Notes: generated by a model not told the origin, from the sequence alone. Positions 44,832 to 54,004 are shown, counted from the stretch's first letter. The stretch is 64,000 nt of DNA from an uncultured Halobacteriovorax sp. (GCA_913061265.1 CAJXVS010000001.1:590334-654333); one strand, 5' to 3'. Numbers and translations are program-made.

Positions 44832-45692
44832 CTACCCCTTGAAGAACTTCTCTACACTATCAAGAAGAAACTGAGGTAGAGCAAAACAAGCACTATGTAG
44901 TTCAGGAGTGTAGTACTTAAACTTAAGTCCGGATTCAGCCACTCTTGATTTATCAAAATCTTTAAGAGGACTTAGTCCTTTAGAAGCGAAGGTAAAACAC
45001 CAAGCTCCACCTGGATAAGTCAGGTTTCCAAACTGATACATACGAACAAAAGGAAATTGGCTAGATAAGACTTCCATCATTGATTCTTGAATAGGAACAT
45101 TATACCAAGGAGATTCTCCTTGAGAGACGACGATTCCGTTATCAGATAAGCAGCTATAAACGTCTTTATAAAAATCAGGTCCAAAGAGTGGTTGAGCAGG
45201 ACCTATGGGGTCAGTTGAATCAACAATGATGACATCAAATTTTAGCTTTGTTTCATTAACATATTTAACACCGTCACCTATGATCAGCTCCAACTTAGGA
45301 TGACCTAAAAGAACTTCACTTGTTTGCGGGATATGCTCAATGCAAGCGTCCACAACCATCTTATCAATCTCAACCATGACAACTTTTTCAACACCTTCAT
45401 GACGGAGGGCCTCTCTTGCTGAACCGCCATCCCCGCCACCAATAACAAGAACTGTCTTTGGATTAGGATGAGTAAAAAGAGGAATATGAGAGATCATATC
45501 ATGATAAACGAATTCATCTTTTTCAGTCAGCATGACAAGGTCATCATTTAAGAGCATCTTTCCATGCCATCTGGTTTGAACCACTTCGACCTTTTGAAAC
45601 TCACTCTTCCCAGTGAATAGTGTCTTGTCGTTTCTATAACGAACTTCCATAAAGTCTTCAGTTCTCTCTGTGGCCCAGTTTTCAGTGCTCAT
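44832..45692 (-). CDS. speE: Spermidine synthase
   Basis: Transfers an aminopropyl group from decarboxylated SAM to putrescine. The 286-residue product has the VIGGGDGGSAREALRH motif (about residue 83), MVEIDKMVVDAC, the DVIIVDSTDPIGPAQPLF active-site block (catalytic Asp near 158) and the SQGESPWYN loop. The N-terminal beta domain (KTLFTGKSEFQKVEVVQT) is also present. It has GGAGAG before the ATG and overlaps the upstream SAM decarboxylase gene by 4 bp. Confidence 0.95.
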   Translation of the reverse strand: MSTENWATERTEDFMEVRYRNDKTLFTGKSEFQKVEVVQTRWHGKMLLNDDLVMLTEKDEFVYHDMISHIPLFTHPNPKTVLVIGGGDGGSAREALRHEGVEKVVMVEIDKMVVDACIEHIPQTSEVLLGHPKLELIIGDGVKYVNETKLKFDVIIVDSTDPIGPAQPLFGPDFYKDVYSCLSDNGIVVSQGESPWYNVPIQESMMEVLSSQFPFVRMYQFGNLTYPGGAWCFTFASKGLSPLKDFDKSRVAESGLKFKYYTPELHSACFALPQFLLDSVEKFFKG

Positions 45693-46630
45693 TTACTCTC
45701 CTTAATATTTAAAATATAGGGACGGTCATTTACCGTTTCTTTATTATAGAAATGGCTAAAGATGACATCATATCCTAGATTGATAGTCGAAGTGACCTTT
45801 GTTCTTTTGTGAAAGTGATCAGGAATGCTTATGCCTTCCTCATTATTAAAGCTAACAACATCAAAGGTTTCAGGCTTTAAGATTTCCATGAGCCCTTGAA
45901 GCTTATCACTTGAATTTGTTTCATTGGTTTCAAAGCTTATATAAGAATTAAATTCCTCAGGTGTAATATGAATCGTAAAATAGAAGTCATCCTTGATGGC
46001 ATTAACTGAGTAGCCTTGTGGCTTAAAGGCAAAATCATCAATAATATAATCAGGAAAAAGTTTTTCCAGCTGAAGAAAGTCTCTTATGATCTTAGGATCT
46101 TCATACGTTTTATTTAAGAACGAACTAGCTTCAGGAGAGATTTCATACATCAAAAGTTCAATCGTTTTATCTTCCACTGAGGGAGTGTATTCTTTGTTTG
46201 AACAGTACATAAAGTTATGATGTTCATGCATCTTACCAAAGCGGTAAGCGGTCCCATCTATCTCTTCAGATAGTGCTTTTACATCATCTAAGAATGATGA
46301 TTTTTGTAGATGAGAGAAGTACTCATTCTTTCTTTGAAAGATCAATGAGGCGATATTATTTGAAGGAATTTTAGAGAGAAAGAACTCGATGGCCTTGACT
46401 AAAGTTGTCTGCCCACAAGTGATAAGAACAAAGCGGTCTTCCCAAACAAAGAGGCTTGATTCAGAGAGAAGAAAGGCTTTTGTTTTAGAGTTCTCAATAC
46501 TCGAGAGGATCTGCGCTTTAGAGTTTAAAACAAGCTCTTCCCAAAATGATCTTTCAAAACTAAGTAAGTTCACTTCAGAATTAACAACGACTTCAACTTT
46601 CTTCTCTGAGCCTTCAAAGAACACGGCCAT
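45689..46630 (-). CDS. speD: S-adenosylmethionine decarboxylase, eukaryotic (AMD1) type
   Basis: A pyruvoyl enzyme that supplies the aminopropyl donor. Unlike the usual short bacterial SpeD (about 130 or 265 aa), this 313-residue protein resembles the eukaryotic proenzyme: FFEGSEKKVEV (5-15), LLSESSLFV with the self-cleavage Glu 57-Ser 58, ITCGQTT (Cys 72), MYEISPEA, GYSVN (Ser 208) and TIHITPEE (His 221), then ISFETNET. All key residues of the human enzyme seem kept. GGGAG abuts the ATG, so the GTG at 46624 may be the true start. It overlaps speE (ATGA). Confidence 0.85.
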   Translation of the reverse strand: MAVFFEGSEKKVEVVVNSEVNLLSFERSFWEELVLNSKAQILSSIENSKTKAFLLSESSLFVWEDRFVLITCGQTTLVKAIEFFLSKIPSNNIASLIFQRKNEYFSHLQKSSFLDDVKALSEEIDGTAYRFGKMHEHHNFMYCSNKEYTPSVEDKTIELLMYEISPEASSFLNKTYEDPKIIRDFLQLEKLFPDYIIDDFAFKPQGYSVNAIKDDFYFTIHITPEEFNSYISFETNETNSSDKLQGLMEILKPETFDVVSFNNEEGISIPDHFHKRTKVTSTINLGYDVIFSHFYNKETVNDRPYILNIKESK

Positions 46631-46647
46631 CTCCCGGACAATATTTC

Positions 46648-46674
46648 CCTAAATTCACCGGTGGCAATTTTAGG
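46648..46674. promoter_or_regulatory. Imperfect palindrome between speD and the zinc ribbon gene
   Basis: CCTAAATTCACC and its near-mirror GGTGGCAATTTTAGG centre on CCGGTG, in the divergent gap between speD (-) and 46725 (+). It could be an operator for the spermidine genes. The pairing is not perfect. Confidence 0.3.
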
Positions 46675-46724
46675 AAAAACTCAATATTATAAAACTCTTA
46701 TACTTTAGGTTTAGGAGAATTTCT

Positions 46725-47120
46725 ATGGATTGCCCACGATGTTTAAGTGATAATATTGCTCCGTTTAATCATGAAGGAGTTGAGTTTGATTTTTGCTCTA
46801 GCTGTCATGGAATTTGGACCGATAAGGGTGAACTCTCAAATTATGTCGAGACAAGACGAGACCTTCCTAATAAGTCTGACCTCTTAACAGACGGGCGCCA
46901 AACGGAGCTTAACTGCCCAAAATGTGCTGAGACAAAGCTCATCGAGATCCCCTACTTAGAGTCTAAAGATATACTCATCGATAAATGTCCTAGCTGTAAG
47001 GGAATCTGGCTAGACGCAAAAGAGCTTGGCTCAGTCCAAAAACTGGCTCAGAACGTCGATAAGGGCCATAAAGTTCATTTAGCTCTTAAGCACGCCCTTT
47101 CTAAATCTAGGACTAAATAG
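46725..47120 (+). CDS. Double zinc-ribbon (zf-TFIIB) protein
   Basis: A 131-residue protein with two repeats of the zf-TFIIB pattern. The first pairs CPRC (3-6) with CSSCHGIWTDKGEL. The second pairs CPKC with CPSCKGIWLDAKEL. The W-x-D-x-x-E-L tail after each finger is typical. These small proteins are widespread in bacteria with no fixed role; zinc binding is clear. The ribosome site is AGGAG, 7 nt before the ATG. Confidence 0.85.
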   Translation: MDCPRCLSDNIAPFNHEGVEFDFCSSCHGIWTDKGELSNYVETRRDLPNKSDLLTDGRQTELNCPKCAETKLIEIPYLESKDILIDKCPSCKGIWLDAKELGSVQKLAQNVDKGHKVHLALKHALSKSRTK

Positions 47121-47205
47121 GTAATTATTCCACGCATTAACGCAAGGCAGCACAAGATTATTAGAACTAAGTGATATAGATCCCTTTCAACAATGTGAGG
47201 GAAAA

Positions 47206-48129
47206 ATGAAGCTGTTTATTTCAATCTGCTTATTGATGATAAGTGTTGTCTTTCTAGCCGAGGCTAATGCCTATACCTGCGGACAAGAGTTTCATAAGAG
47301 TCAGTTAAAGCAGTTCCCTGAAGAGAGAACCTATACGCCAATAACTGACAACGGTTTTGATCAATACAAGTCAGCTTCTCTTAAGAATTCTAATAAAGTT
47401 GTGCTTACCTTTGATGATGGTCCCCACCCAACGAGAACTCCTAGGCTTTTAGATATTCTTAAAAAGCATCAAGTTAAAGCGACCTTCTTTGTCTTAACAA
47501 AACTAGTAACATCTAAGACAGAGCCTATTTTAGAGAGAATGATCAAAGAAGGTCATATCGTGGCCACTCATGATCATGACCATGATAATAATAATAACGA
47601 AACCATTGAAAGTTATTATTCAGAATTAAAGAAATCAATCCTAATCTTGGACAAGATCTATAAGAAGTTTCGTCCAGAGAATAAGGGCATCTATTATCGC
47701 TTTCCTTACGGAGCTTATGGAAAGAATGCTAGCTATCATCATATGAATGTTATCAAAGATCTTTCTATGGAACTCTATGGTGAGAACTGTATCAATTTCT
47801 CTTTTTGGGATATTGACTCTGCTGATTGGTCACCAAAACTTAAAGCTGAGCAAATCGCGCAAAATATTTGGGCCCATATTAAAGGTGGGACCGCTTATAA
47901 AACAACTTCTAAGAAGACTATCTTTGGAAAAGTAAAATACAAGACTAAGAAGTACAATCATACATGGCCCTTTGGTGGCGGTGTTGCCCTTCTTCATGAT
48001 ATTCATAATAAAAGCATCGATGCTGCTGAGATCTTTATTAAGAGAGCTAAAGCAGAAGGTGTAGAGATCGTTCCCCTAGACAGTGTTAAAGAGTATTCCT
48101 TTTCTGGAAAACGCTGCAAGATTGACTAG
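47206..48129 (+). CDS. Exported polysaccharide deacetylase (NodB)
   Basis: A 307-residue exported deacetylase (signal ICLLMISVVFLAEANA). NodB motifs are LTFDDGPHP (about residue 65, Asp-Asp pair), IVATHDHDHDNN (the H-x3-H metal motif with an extra His), YYRFPYGAYG and VALLHDIH. It removes acetyl groups from N-acetylated glycans such as peptidoglycan. In Bdellovibrio, deacetylases of this family mark prey wall; a similar role here is inference. GAGGG lies 5 nt before the ATG. Confidence 0.85.
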   Translation: MKLFISICLLMISVVFLAEANAYTCGQEFHKSQLKQFPEERTYTPITDNGFDQYKSASLKNSNKVVLTFDDGPHPTRTPRLLDILKKHQVKATFFVLTKLVTSKTEPILERMIKEGHIVATHDHDHDNNNNETIESYYSELKKSILILDKIYKKFRPENKGIYYRFPYGAYGKNASYHHMNVIKDLSMELYGENCINFSFWDIDSADWSPKLKAEQIAQNIWAHIKGGTAYKTTSKKTIFGKVKYKTKKYNHTWPFGGGVALLHDIHNKSIDAAEIFIKRAKAEGVEIVPLDSVKEYSFSGKRCKID

Positions 48130-48158
48130 GATTCAATTGCCCCCTAAGCTATTAGGAT

Positions 48159-49097
48159 ATGAAACTAATCAAAAAAAATGAATCAGGCTTCTCCCTCGTA
48201 GAAGTCCTAGTGGCTTCCGGAATTATGGGAGTCATGGCCGTCTTCTTTTACAAGTCATTCAATGACAATATGAAGCAGCAAAAGACGGTTATATCTAGGA
48301 TGGAAGAGTCTAATATAATCAATGAGATCAGGCTGCTTCTCATGAACCAAAAGAATTGCTCTGAGACTTTAAAAGATCAAGAGTTTAGACTTGATGTAAC
48401 CGGTAAGGATAACCTAGAGGAGCCAATCCTCTTTCTCAAGAAAGTCATGACTTCGGCCACTCCGGAAGGAGAAGAGCCAACTGATGAAGTCACTAAGGAG
48501 AAGTATCATCTTTTTGAAAAAGGTGAGAACGAAGCTGTCCACGGTAATGCTAGAATTAAGATCACAAACTATTATCTTCAATATGATAAAGAAGTCGTAA
48601 GCAATCTTGAAAAGGTAGGCCGTGAGGAAGTGAACTTTATGGTAACCTTCAGTCGTAACTCAAATAGTTTTGGGACGACTGATAAGAGCTATAAGATTCC
48701 CTTAGAGATAACGGTAGATAAAGATATGAAGTTAGAGAACTGCTCAAGCCTTGGTCTCCCCAATGCTGGAAAAGCAGGCATCCTAGCCTTAGATGCTAAC
48801 AGATCTCCTTCTCTGAATAATCTTTCTGGTTCTGAGGCCTGTAAATCAAAAGGAATGGATTGCGCTTATGTTCATAGCACTAACTACCTATTAAAGTCTG
48901 ATGGACTTGATGCTCCCCTTTATAGTCCCGCGTGCCAAAGCTCTTATAACAAAGAACTTGATGGTGTTAAAAAAGGTGTTGGAGTTTCTAACATACACTC
49001 TTGCAGTGCAAAGCTTGGCTCTCATGAAACTTTTGATTTAGTTGTTGGAGCTACTACAATAACTTGCGCAGGAACTTTTGTTGCCTTTTGTAATTAA
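48159..49097 (+). CDS. Type IV prepilin-like protein
   Basis: A 312-residue protein with a class III signal: KLIKKNESG then FSLVEVLVASGIMGVMAVFFY, with Glu at +5 after the expected cleavage by prepilin peptidase, and a long hydrophobic alpha-1. The rest is a large globular domain with Cys pairs at the end (EACKSKGMDC, YSPACQSS, HSCSAK, CAGTFVAFC). The size suggests a minor pilin or pseudopilin tip protein. It overlaps the convergent PilB gene by 4 bp. Confidence 0.75.
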   Translation: MKLIKKNESGFSLVEVLVASGIMGVMAVFFYKSFNDNMKQQKTVISRMEESNIINEIRLLLMNQKNCSETLKDQEFRLDVTGKDNLEEPILFLKKVMTSATPEGEEPTDEVTKEKYHLFEKGENEAVHGNARIKITNYYLQYDKEVVSNLEKVGREEVNFMVTFSRNSNSFGTTDKSYKIPLEITVDKDMKLENCSSLGLPNAGKAGILALDANRSPSLNNLSGSEACKSKGMDCAYVHSTNYLLKSDGLDAPLYSPACQSSYNKELDGVKKGVGVSNIHSCSAKLGSHETFDLVVGATTITCAGTFVAFCN

Positions 49098-50854
49098 AAG
49101 GCAACTCTAATAACTTCTTCTACTGATGTGACACCCTCTAAAACCTTACGAGCACCATTTAGCCTAATCCCTACAAACTCACCTTTGGTTAACTCTTTTA
49201 AGGCCTCTAAAGAAACTTGGTCATTAACAAAGTTCTTGATCTTAGAACTATAAGGTACCATTTCGTAGATACAAACTCTTCCATTATAACCAGTATTCTT
49301 ACACTCTCTACAGCCATTCGCCTTAAAGGTTGTCGCTGGAGGCTTAATATCAGAATCCCCTACCAGGGTCTTCCAAAGGTCAGTACTACAAGGAGTTTGT
49401 TCTTTACAGTACTTACATAAAACCCTGACCAAACGCTGGGCCAAGATTCCTCTTAATGAAGCATTGATTAAATGAGCTGGTACACCAATATCTATCAACC
49501 GAGTCACGGCCGAAAGAGCATCGTTTGTATGTAAAGTAGATAAAACAAGGTGACCGGTTAGACTGGCCTGAATGGCCATCTCCCCGCCTTCTTTATCTCT
49601 AATTTCCCCTACCATGATGATGTCTGGGTCTTGTCTTAAGAATGATCTAATTGAACTAGCAAAGGTTAACCCAATTTGCGCGTTCACCTGCATTTGATTA
49701 AAACTATCATTTATAATTTCAACAGGGTCTTCGACTGTACAAATATTAACAGCATCATTTGCTAGTCTTTTAAGTGTGCTATGAAGAGTTGTCGACTTAC
49801 CAGAACCTGTAGGTCCTGTGACAAGAACTAATCCATAACTATGTGAAACAAATTCGTTCCAGGTTCTAATATCATGGTCGTAATAACCTAATTCATCCAT
49901 GGTCTTCTCAACCATCTTTGGATCAAAGATCCTAATCACTAGCTTTTCACCATAATGGGTTGGGATTGTTGAAAGACGCATTTCAATCATTATATTTTGA
50001 CCGACAGGTCTTTTAATCCTTCCATCTTGTGGTCTTCTCTTCTCGTCTACCTTCATATGACCAAGTAATTTAAAACGACTCACAATAGGAAGAGCAATCT
50101 CAGGTTCAAACTTATAAACCACTCTCATCTTTCCATCGATTCTAAAACGAATCTGGGCCTTTCCCTTTCTCGGTTCAATATGAATATCAGTAGCTCTTTC
50201 ATCATAAGCAAATTGAAGAAGCCAATCACAGATAGAACCAATATTTGAATCAACCTGATCTAATCCTTGCTTGCGCCCTTCGCCTAGCATCTTTTCTAAA
50301 TCAGGATTCGAAAAGGAATTATCTTTGGGTTGTGCCCTAGCAAAACTTTTTGCTGCTTTATGAACAGTGAAGAACTCTTCAATAAAATGATCAATCTGTA
50401 GCGGTGAGGTCACTGCAATTTCAACTCTCTTAGAAATAGCTGTTTCAACTTCCATAACCCAGTTTCTATCAAAAGGCTCTGCCGTAGCAAAAAGAACTGA
50501 ATCTTTATTAACTTCAACTGGGATGATCTTTAATCTTTTAATAAAAGCTTTAGGCAGAACCGAGGTACAAGCCTCAATATCTATCTTAAGCGGATCTATT
50601 TCAAAATAAGGAAAGCCCGCATAATCAGCGAGCCATGTTGAAAGAGATTCAATTCCAATTTCTAAATAAGGAGGTTTCTTTTGCTTGAGGTTTAACTGCG
50701 CTAAAACAACGAGCGGATGAAGCTTTGTATTCTTTCTTTTAACAAGAATCGCTTTTGCTTCTTCAAGACTTACCCAACCATAAGAAATAAGGGCCTCTAG
50801 GACTTCTTTTAACTGTAGGTTTCTATTTAAATTCTCTAATTTGGGTGCGCCCAT
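49094..50854 (-). CDS. pilB: Type IV pilus / type II secretion assembly ATPase (PilB/GspE)
   Basis: A cytoplasmic hexameric ATPase of 586 residues that drives pilin or pseudopilin extension. The N-terminal MshEN-like domain spans about 1-160. The ATPase core has VTGPTGSGKSTT (Walker A, about residue 345), an Asp box (DIIMVGEIRDKEGGEMA), a His box (LSTLHTNDA) and a tetracysteine zinc site (CKYCKE and CRECKN). That zinc site is typical of PilB/GspE. GAGGAG precedes the ATG. A prepilin gene is convergent next to it; no other pilus gene is in view. Confidence 0.9.
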   Translation of the reverse strand: MGAPKLENLNRNLQLKEVLEALISYGWVSLEEAKAILVKRKNTKLHPLVVLAQLNLKQKKPPYLEIGIESLSTWLADYAGFPYFEIDPLKIDIEACTSVLPKAFIKRLKIIPVEVNKDSVLFATAEPFDRNWVMEVETAISKRVEIAVTSPLQIDHFIEEFFTVHKAAKSFARAQPKDNSFSNPDLEKMLGEGRKQGLDQVDSNIGSICDWLLQFAYDERATDIHIEPRKGKAQIRFRIDGKMRVVYKFEPEIALPIVSRFKLLGHMKVDEKRRPQDGRIKRPVGQNIMIEMRLSTIPTHYGEKLVIRIFDPKMVEKTMDELGYYDHDIRTWNEFVSHSYGLVLVTGPTGSGKSTTLHSTLKRLANDAVNICTVEDPVEIINDSFNQMQVNAQIGLTFASSIRSFLRQDPDIIMVGEIRDKEGGEMAIQASLTGHLVLSTLHTNDALSAVTRLIDIGVPAHLINASLRGILAQRLVRVLCKYCKEQTPCSTDLWKTLVGDSDIKPPATTFKANGCRECKNTGYNGRVCIYEMVPYSSKIKNFVNDQVSLEALKELTKGEFVGIRLNGARKVLEGVTSVEEVIRVAF

Positions 50855-50990
50855 TTAGATCTCCTCTAATTAACTTATCGGAGTAAAAATCCAAAGTCTG
50901 AGGGGATCATGTATATAATTTCAACGACTTACAACTATGAAAAATATTTATGAACCTTTGCGAGGTGTTGCTAGTGGGCTAGAAGGGCCT

Positions 50991-51500
50991 ATGAAAAGAT
51001 TACTCCTTCGTATTTGCATTATCCTAAGCATCTTGGCCGCCCAGAATGCCTTCGCCAATTGCGAAAACTCGACTTTGAATAAGTCTGATGAAATCTATGA
51101 GGGCTACAATTGTAGGCTTAAATCTAAGACAGGCGTCAAAGAAGTAAGGGACCTCTGTTTTATCAGGGCCCGTACCACCAATGATCCAGAAGAGGTCTAT
51201 AAGTACACTCAGATGAAGACTCTCGTCATTGGTAAAACTGGCATAAGAAGCAGCTTTCTCACTTTTAAATGGCATCATAAAAAGAACACCTCAACATCAA
51301 AGCTTAAAGAAACTGAATCTAAGATTAAGATGAAGGATGTGACGGCCGTTGATTTTATGGCCTCTAATATTTATAAAACAGCAGAATTTGATAAAAAGAC
51401 TCGCCTACTTTCCATAGATGTTTATAAGAAAAAGGCACTAATTGGGCTCAAAAAGTATAAATGGTACTCTGCGGATTTTAAGTGTGAAAAAATTGATTAA
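50991..51500 (+). CDS. Exported protein of unknown function
   Basis: A 169-residue protein with signal peptide LLLRICIILSILAAQNAFA and four Cys, giving two possible disulphides. The mature part is Lys/Thr-rich. AAGGG lies just before the ATG at 50991, and the signal peptide begins there; a longer frame from 50937 has no ribosome site. Nothing in it was recognised. The receiver gene follows after 9 bp. Confidence 0.5.
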   Translation: MKRLLLRICIILSILAAQNAFANCENSTLNKSDEIYEGYNCRLKSKTGVKEVRDLCFIRARTTNDPEEVYKYTQMKTLVIGKTGIRSSFLTFKWHHKKNTSTSKLKETESKIKMKDVTAVDFMASNIYKTAEFDKKTRLLSIDVYKKKALIGLKKYKWYSADFKCEKID

Positions 51501-51509
51501 AATCATTCT

Positions 51510-51893
51510 ATGAGCGAAATAGTAAATAAAAATATTCTTATTATCGACGACGATCCCGTCGCTTCAAAGACTCTCTCCCTTCTTCTAGGAAAGCTAGGAG
51601 CAGAGAATTTAAATATTGTTGAAGATGCAATGTCAGCTTTTAATTTAATCATTGAAAGGCTTGAATCAAATCCAATTGACCTTATTATCTCTGACTTTGT
51701 TATGCCAGAGATGACCGGCCTAGATCTTTATAAAAAGCTTATCCTAAGTGATATCAATACTCCCTTCGCCATGGTCACGGCCAATTCTGATTCTGATTCA
51801 ATTAAAGAGATGATTGGTCTTGGGATTAATATGATTCTTGTAAAGCCTATTACTGTAGAGATGCTTCAATCACATGTAGTTGATCACTTATAA
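51510..51893 (+). CDS. CheY-like response regulator receiver protein
   Basis: A 127-residue single-domain receiver. Acidic pair in LIIDDDPVAS (10-14), phospho-acceptor Asp in LIISDFVMPEMTG (about 60), Thr in FAMVTANSD and Lys in ILVKPITVE (about 113). No output domain and no adjacent kinase. TAAAAT at 51498-51503 ends 6 nt before the ATG and no ribosome site is present, a leaderless pattern. A strong terminator follows the gene. Confidence 0.87.
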   Translation: MSEIVNKNILIIDDDPVASKTLSLLLGKLGAENLNIVEDAMSAFNLIIERLESNPIDLIISDFVMPEMTGLDLYKKLILSDINTPFAMVTANSDSDSIKEMIGLGINMILVKPITVEMLQSHVVDHL

Positions 51894-51895
51894 AT

Positions 51896-51919
51896 AAGGG
51901 CGGCGAACCGCCCCTTTTT
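51896..51919 (+). terminator. Bidirectional terminator
   Basis: The stem gggcgg / ccgccc with loop cgaa is followed by cttttt on the plus strand. It sits between convergent genes and can end both. Confidence 0.8.
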
Positions 51920-51922
51920 ATA

Positions 51923-52963
51923 TTAGTTCCAAATTCTGCTAACTGCTTTTGTTCTTTCAAACCTACTAAATTGATTTCTATTTAAGATAAGATTCTGAGG
52001 GATCCTAATCTTTAATTCAATCCCTAACTCTCTTCCGGAATAATCAGCGCCTAAGATTGTTCCTAGATTTAGTTCGACCTGAGTTTGATCCCCAGCTCTT
52101 ACGAGTTGATATTCATTAGAGCTTAGCCTTCTATCCATAAGGACATTTCCACTTGTCACTCTAAGAAGAAGTTCAGTATTTTCAGGAAAGCTTACAAGCC
52201 CAGTCGTGAAATTCATCATTCCAGAGGATATTTCTGAAGCGCTTATCTCATTTTCAATAGGAGCAAAGAGTTCATCTGATTTCTTCATTTGAATAGAGTA
52301 AGTCTTATTAATATAAAGGTCTCTTCCGCTTCTTCTTGAGTCTTCTTGAAGATTAAAGACTAAGGCCCTTCTTGGTGAAGAATAGTCCTCTGAACTTAAC
52401 GTTATGAGTTCTCTGTTTAGAACAGCATGAATATCAGTTCTCATGCCTAAACTGTCCCCTACCGCTGTAAAGTTAAAACGAAGGTTTGCATTGGTTCTAG
52501 AGTCGACAACTTGATAAGCTCTTCTTTCTTGACGGTATCTTGTCTCCATTCGGCAGACTCTTTCTTGATAAGGCACTTGCCTACAAACTCTACGTCCTGG
52601 CTCGTCTCTACAAACTCTAACTGGTCTGTCCGTACAAACTCTTACACGCCTACAAACTTGGTTTCCATTTCTGTCACGTCTACATTGTCTTTCTATACGG
52701 CACTGAGGCTTGTTTACAGTTCTACAAACTCTCCTTGGCGGTCCTTGCCTACATTCTTGTCTATAACGAGTCTCTGTTCTACATACACGCTCTTGATAAG
52801 GAACCTGAACGTAACGGTATTCGGTTCTCATCACTTCAGTGTTAAGAGACATATTCTGATCAGCTCTTGATCCAGAATAATTAATCTGACCCCTCTCAGT
52901 TTCAGCGGAAAATAAAACGCTGCTAAACAAGGTCATGAAACAAATCAAAATTGCTTTTTTCAT
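51923..52963 (-). CDS. Exported Cys/Arg-rich repeat protein
   Basis: A 346-residue exported protein (signal LICFMTLFSSVLFSA) with an extraordinary segment at about residues 45-150. It contains repeated RVCR, RRVCR and QCRR units and two copies of VPYQERVCR followed by ETRYRQE. About eleven Cys and over thirty Arg fall in this region. The rest (160-346) is ordinary beta-rich sequence ending in SRIWN. The segment may be a disulphide-linked surface structure or a metal or nucleic-acid-binding region. Function unknown. Confidence 0.6.
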   Translation of the reverse strand: MKKAILICFMTLFSSVLFSAETERGQINYSGSRADQNMSLNTEVMRTEYRYVQVPYQERVCRTETRYRQECRQGPPRRVCRTVNKPQCRIERQCRRDRNGNQVCRRVRVCTDRPVRVCRDEPGRRVCRQVPYQERVCRMETRYRQERRAYQVVDSRTNANLRFNFTAVGDSLGMRTDIHAVLNRELITLSSEDYSSPRRALVFNLQEDSRRSGRDLYINKTYSIQMKKSDELFAPIENEISASEISSGMMNFTTGLVSFPENTELLLRVTSGNVLMDRRLSSNEYQLVRAGDQTQVELNLGTILGADYSGRELGIELKIRIPQNLILNRNQFSRFERTKAVSRIWN

Positions 52964-53086
52964 GAAAGCACTCCTTAAAAGAAATAATAATTAAAGTTGA
53001 GTTTATTATGACTGCCATAGAATAATAAGAAAATTACTCAGTGCTTCATTTTGGTATGGAGCAAAGCTTTGTCATAAAAAGATAGT

Positions 53087-53998
53087 TTAGTACTTAGAGT
53101 GTCCTTCAAAATTGAAGAGAAAGGGTGTCAATTTGTACCCGTACTTTTCAGTCAAGATTGTGGAATTCTCAGGCTTGATGGGGCAAGCGTAGCTTAGTCC
53201 ATCTCTTTCAAGGTCTTTAATTCTTCCGATGACTCTCCTTGCCTGTTTCGACGAGAGAAACTTTGAGCAGTTCAGACCCTCATCCATGGAGTCATCAATA
53301 AAGGGCCTAAAGTCTAAGTCTTTAATCTTTGTAAATTTATTATTCTTACAAACAATAAGGGGACCAAAGTTAGAACCTAAGTGATCCCTACGTTTTTGCA
53401 AAAGATGATTCCAAAAGCGCATACCATTAAAGTTGGCCGCTTGATCAGCATAGCTAAAAACACCAGTGGTCTTAGACCCAAGAGTCCACTTCTCTTGCCA
53501 TCTTCCGTACTTTAAAACCTTCTTAAGTTTCTTACCTTTTAAGTGATGCCTTTTAAAATAAAGAAAGCCACGACCAAAGAGGTGTTCAAATTTATCAGAG
53601 CCTATAAGGTGACCATTGTAATTGAGGACAGCTCCATGAGCTTCTTTATAAAGTCTTCCTACAACAACGAGGACAAATGAGTTCCACCACTTAAAGTCTC
53701 TATAGATAGAGTCCTTTAAATGGAAGTAGCGCTTATCAACATCATCACTTTCTAAAATAGCGTTAGTCACTTCTCCAGAGAGGTGATTCTTAAAATACTT
53801 GCGCATCTTTTTATAAAGATCTTTTTCCTCACAATGGGATGTTTTTGATAAAGCCAGGTCTAGATACTTATTGGCAATTCTATTCACCGAATCACTAGAG
53901 TCCAACAAAGGTTGATAGCGGTCTGTGAAAGAGTCTATCTCACTAGAATGGAGGGGCGAGCTTAGGAATAAGGCTATTAAAACGAGGGTACTCTTCAT
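53087..53998 (-). CDS. Exported protein with SDKFEHLFGRG motif
   Basis: A 303-residue exported protein (signal LVLIALFLSSPLHS). The clearest block is GHLIGSDKFEHLFGRGFLYF near residue 130, an Asp-Lys-x-x-His motif. It recalls small membrane-associated or YfiM-like proteins, but I cannot assign a family. Five Cys are scattered. It lies on its own behind a good promoter (TTGACT-18-TAAGAT) whose -10 box ends 6 nt before the ATG. Confidence 0.5.
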   Translation of the reverse strand: MKSTLVLIALFLSSPLHSSEIDSFTDRYQPLLDSSDSVNRIANKYLDLALSKTSHCEEKDLYKKMRKYFKNHLSGEVTNAILESDDVDKRYFHLKDSIYRDFKWWNSFVLVVVGRLYKEAHGAVLNYNGHLIGSDKFEHLFGRGFLYFKRHHLKGKKLKKVLKYGRWQEKWTLGSKTTGVFSYADQAANFNGMRFWNHLLQKRRDHLGSNFGPLIVCKNNKFTKIKDLDFRPFIDDSMDEGLNCSKFLSSKQARRVIGRIKDLERDGLSYACPIKPENSTILTEKYGYKLTPFLFNFEGHSKY

Positions 53999-54004
53999 GG
54001 ACTG

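Noticed and set aside
47566..47600. The repeated gat/aat codons (HDHDHDNNNN) as a tandem repeat or slippage site
   Set aside because: It is the metal-binding His region of the NodB domain and is explained by function; the repeat is short and imperfect.
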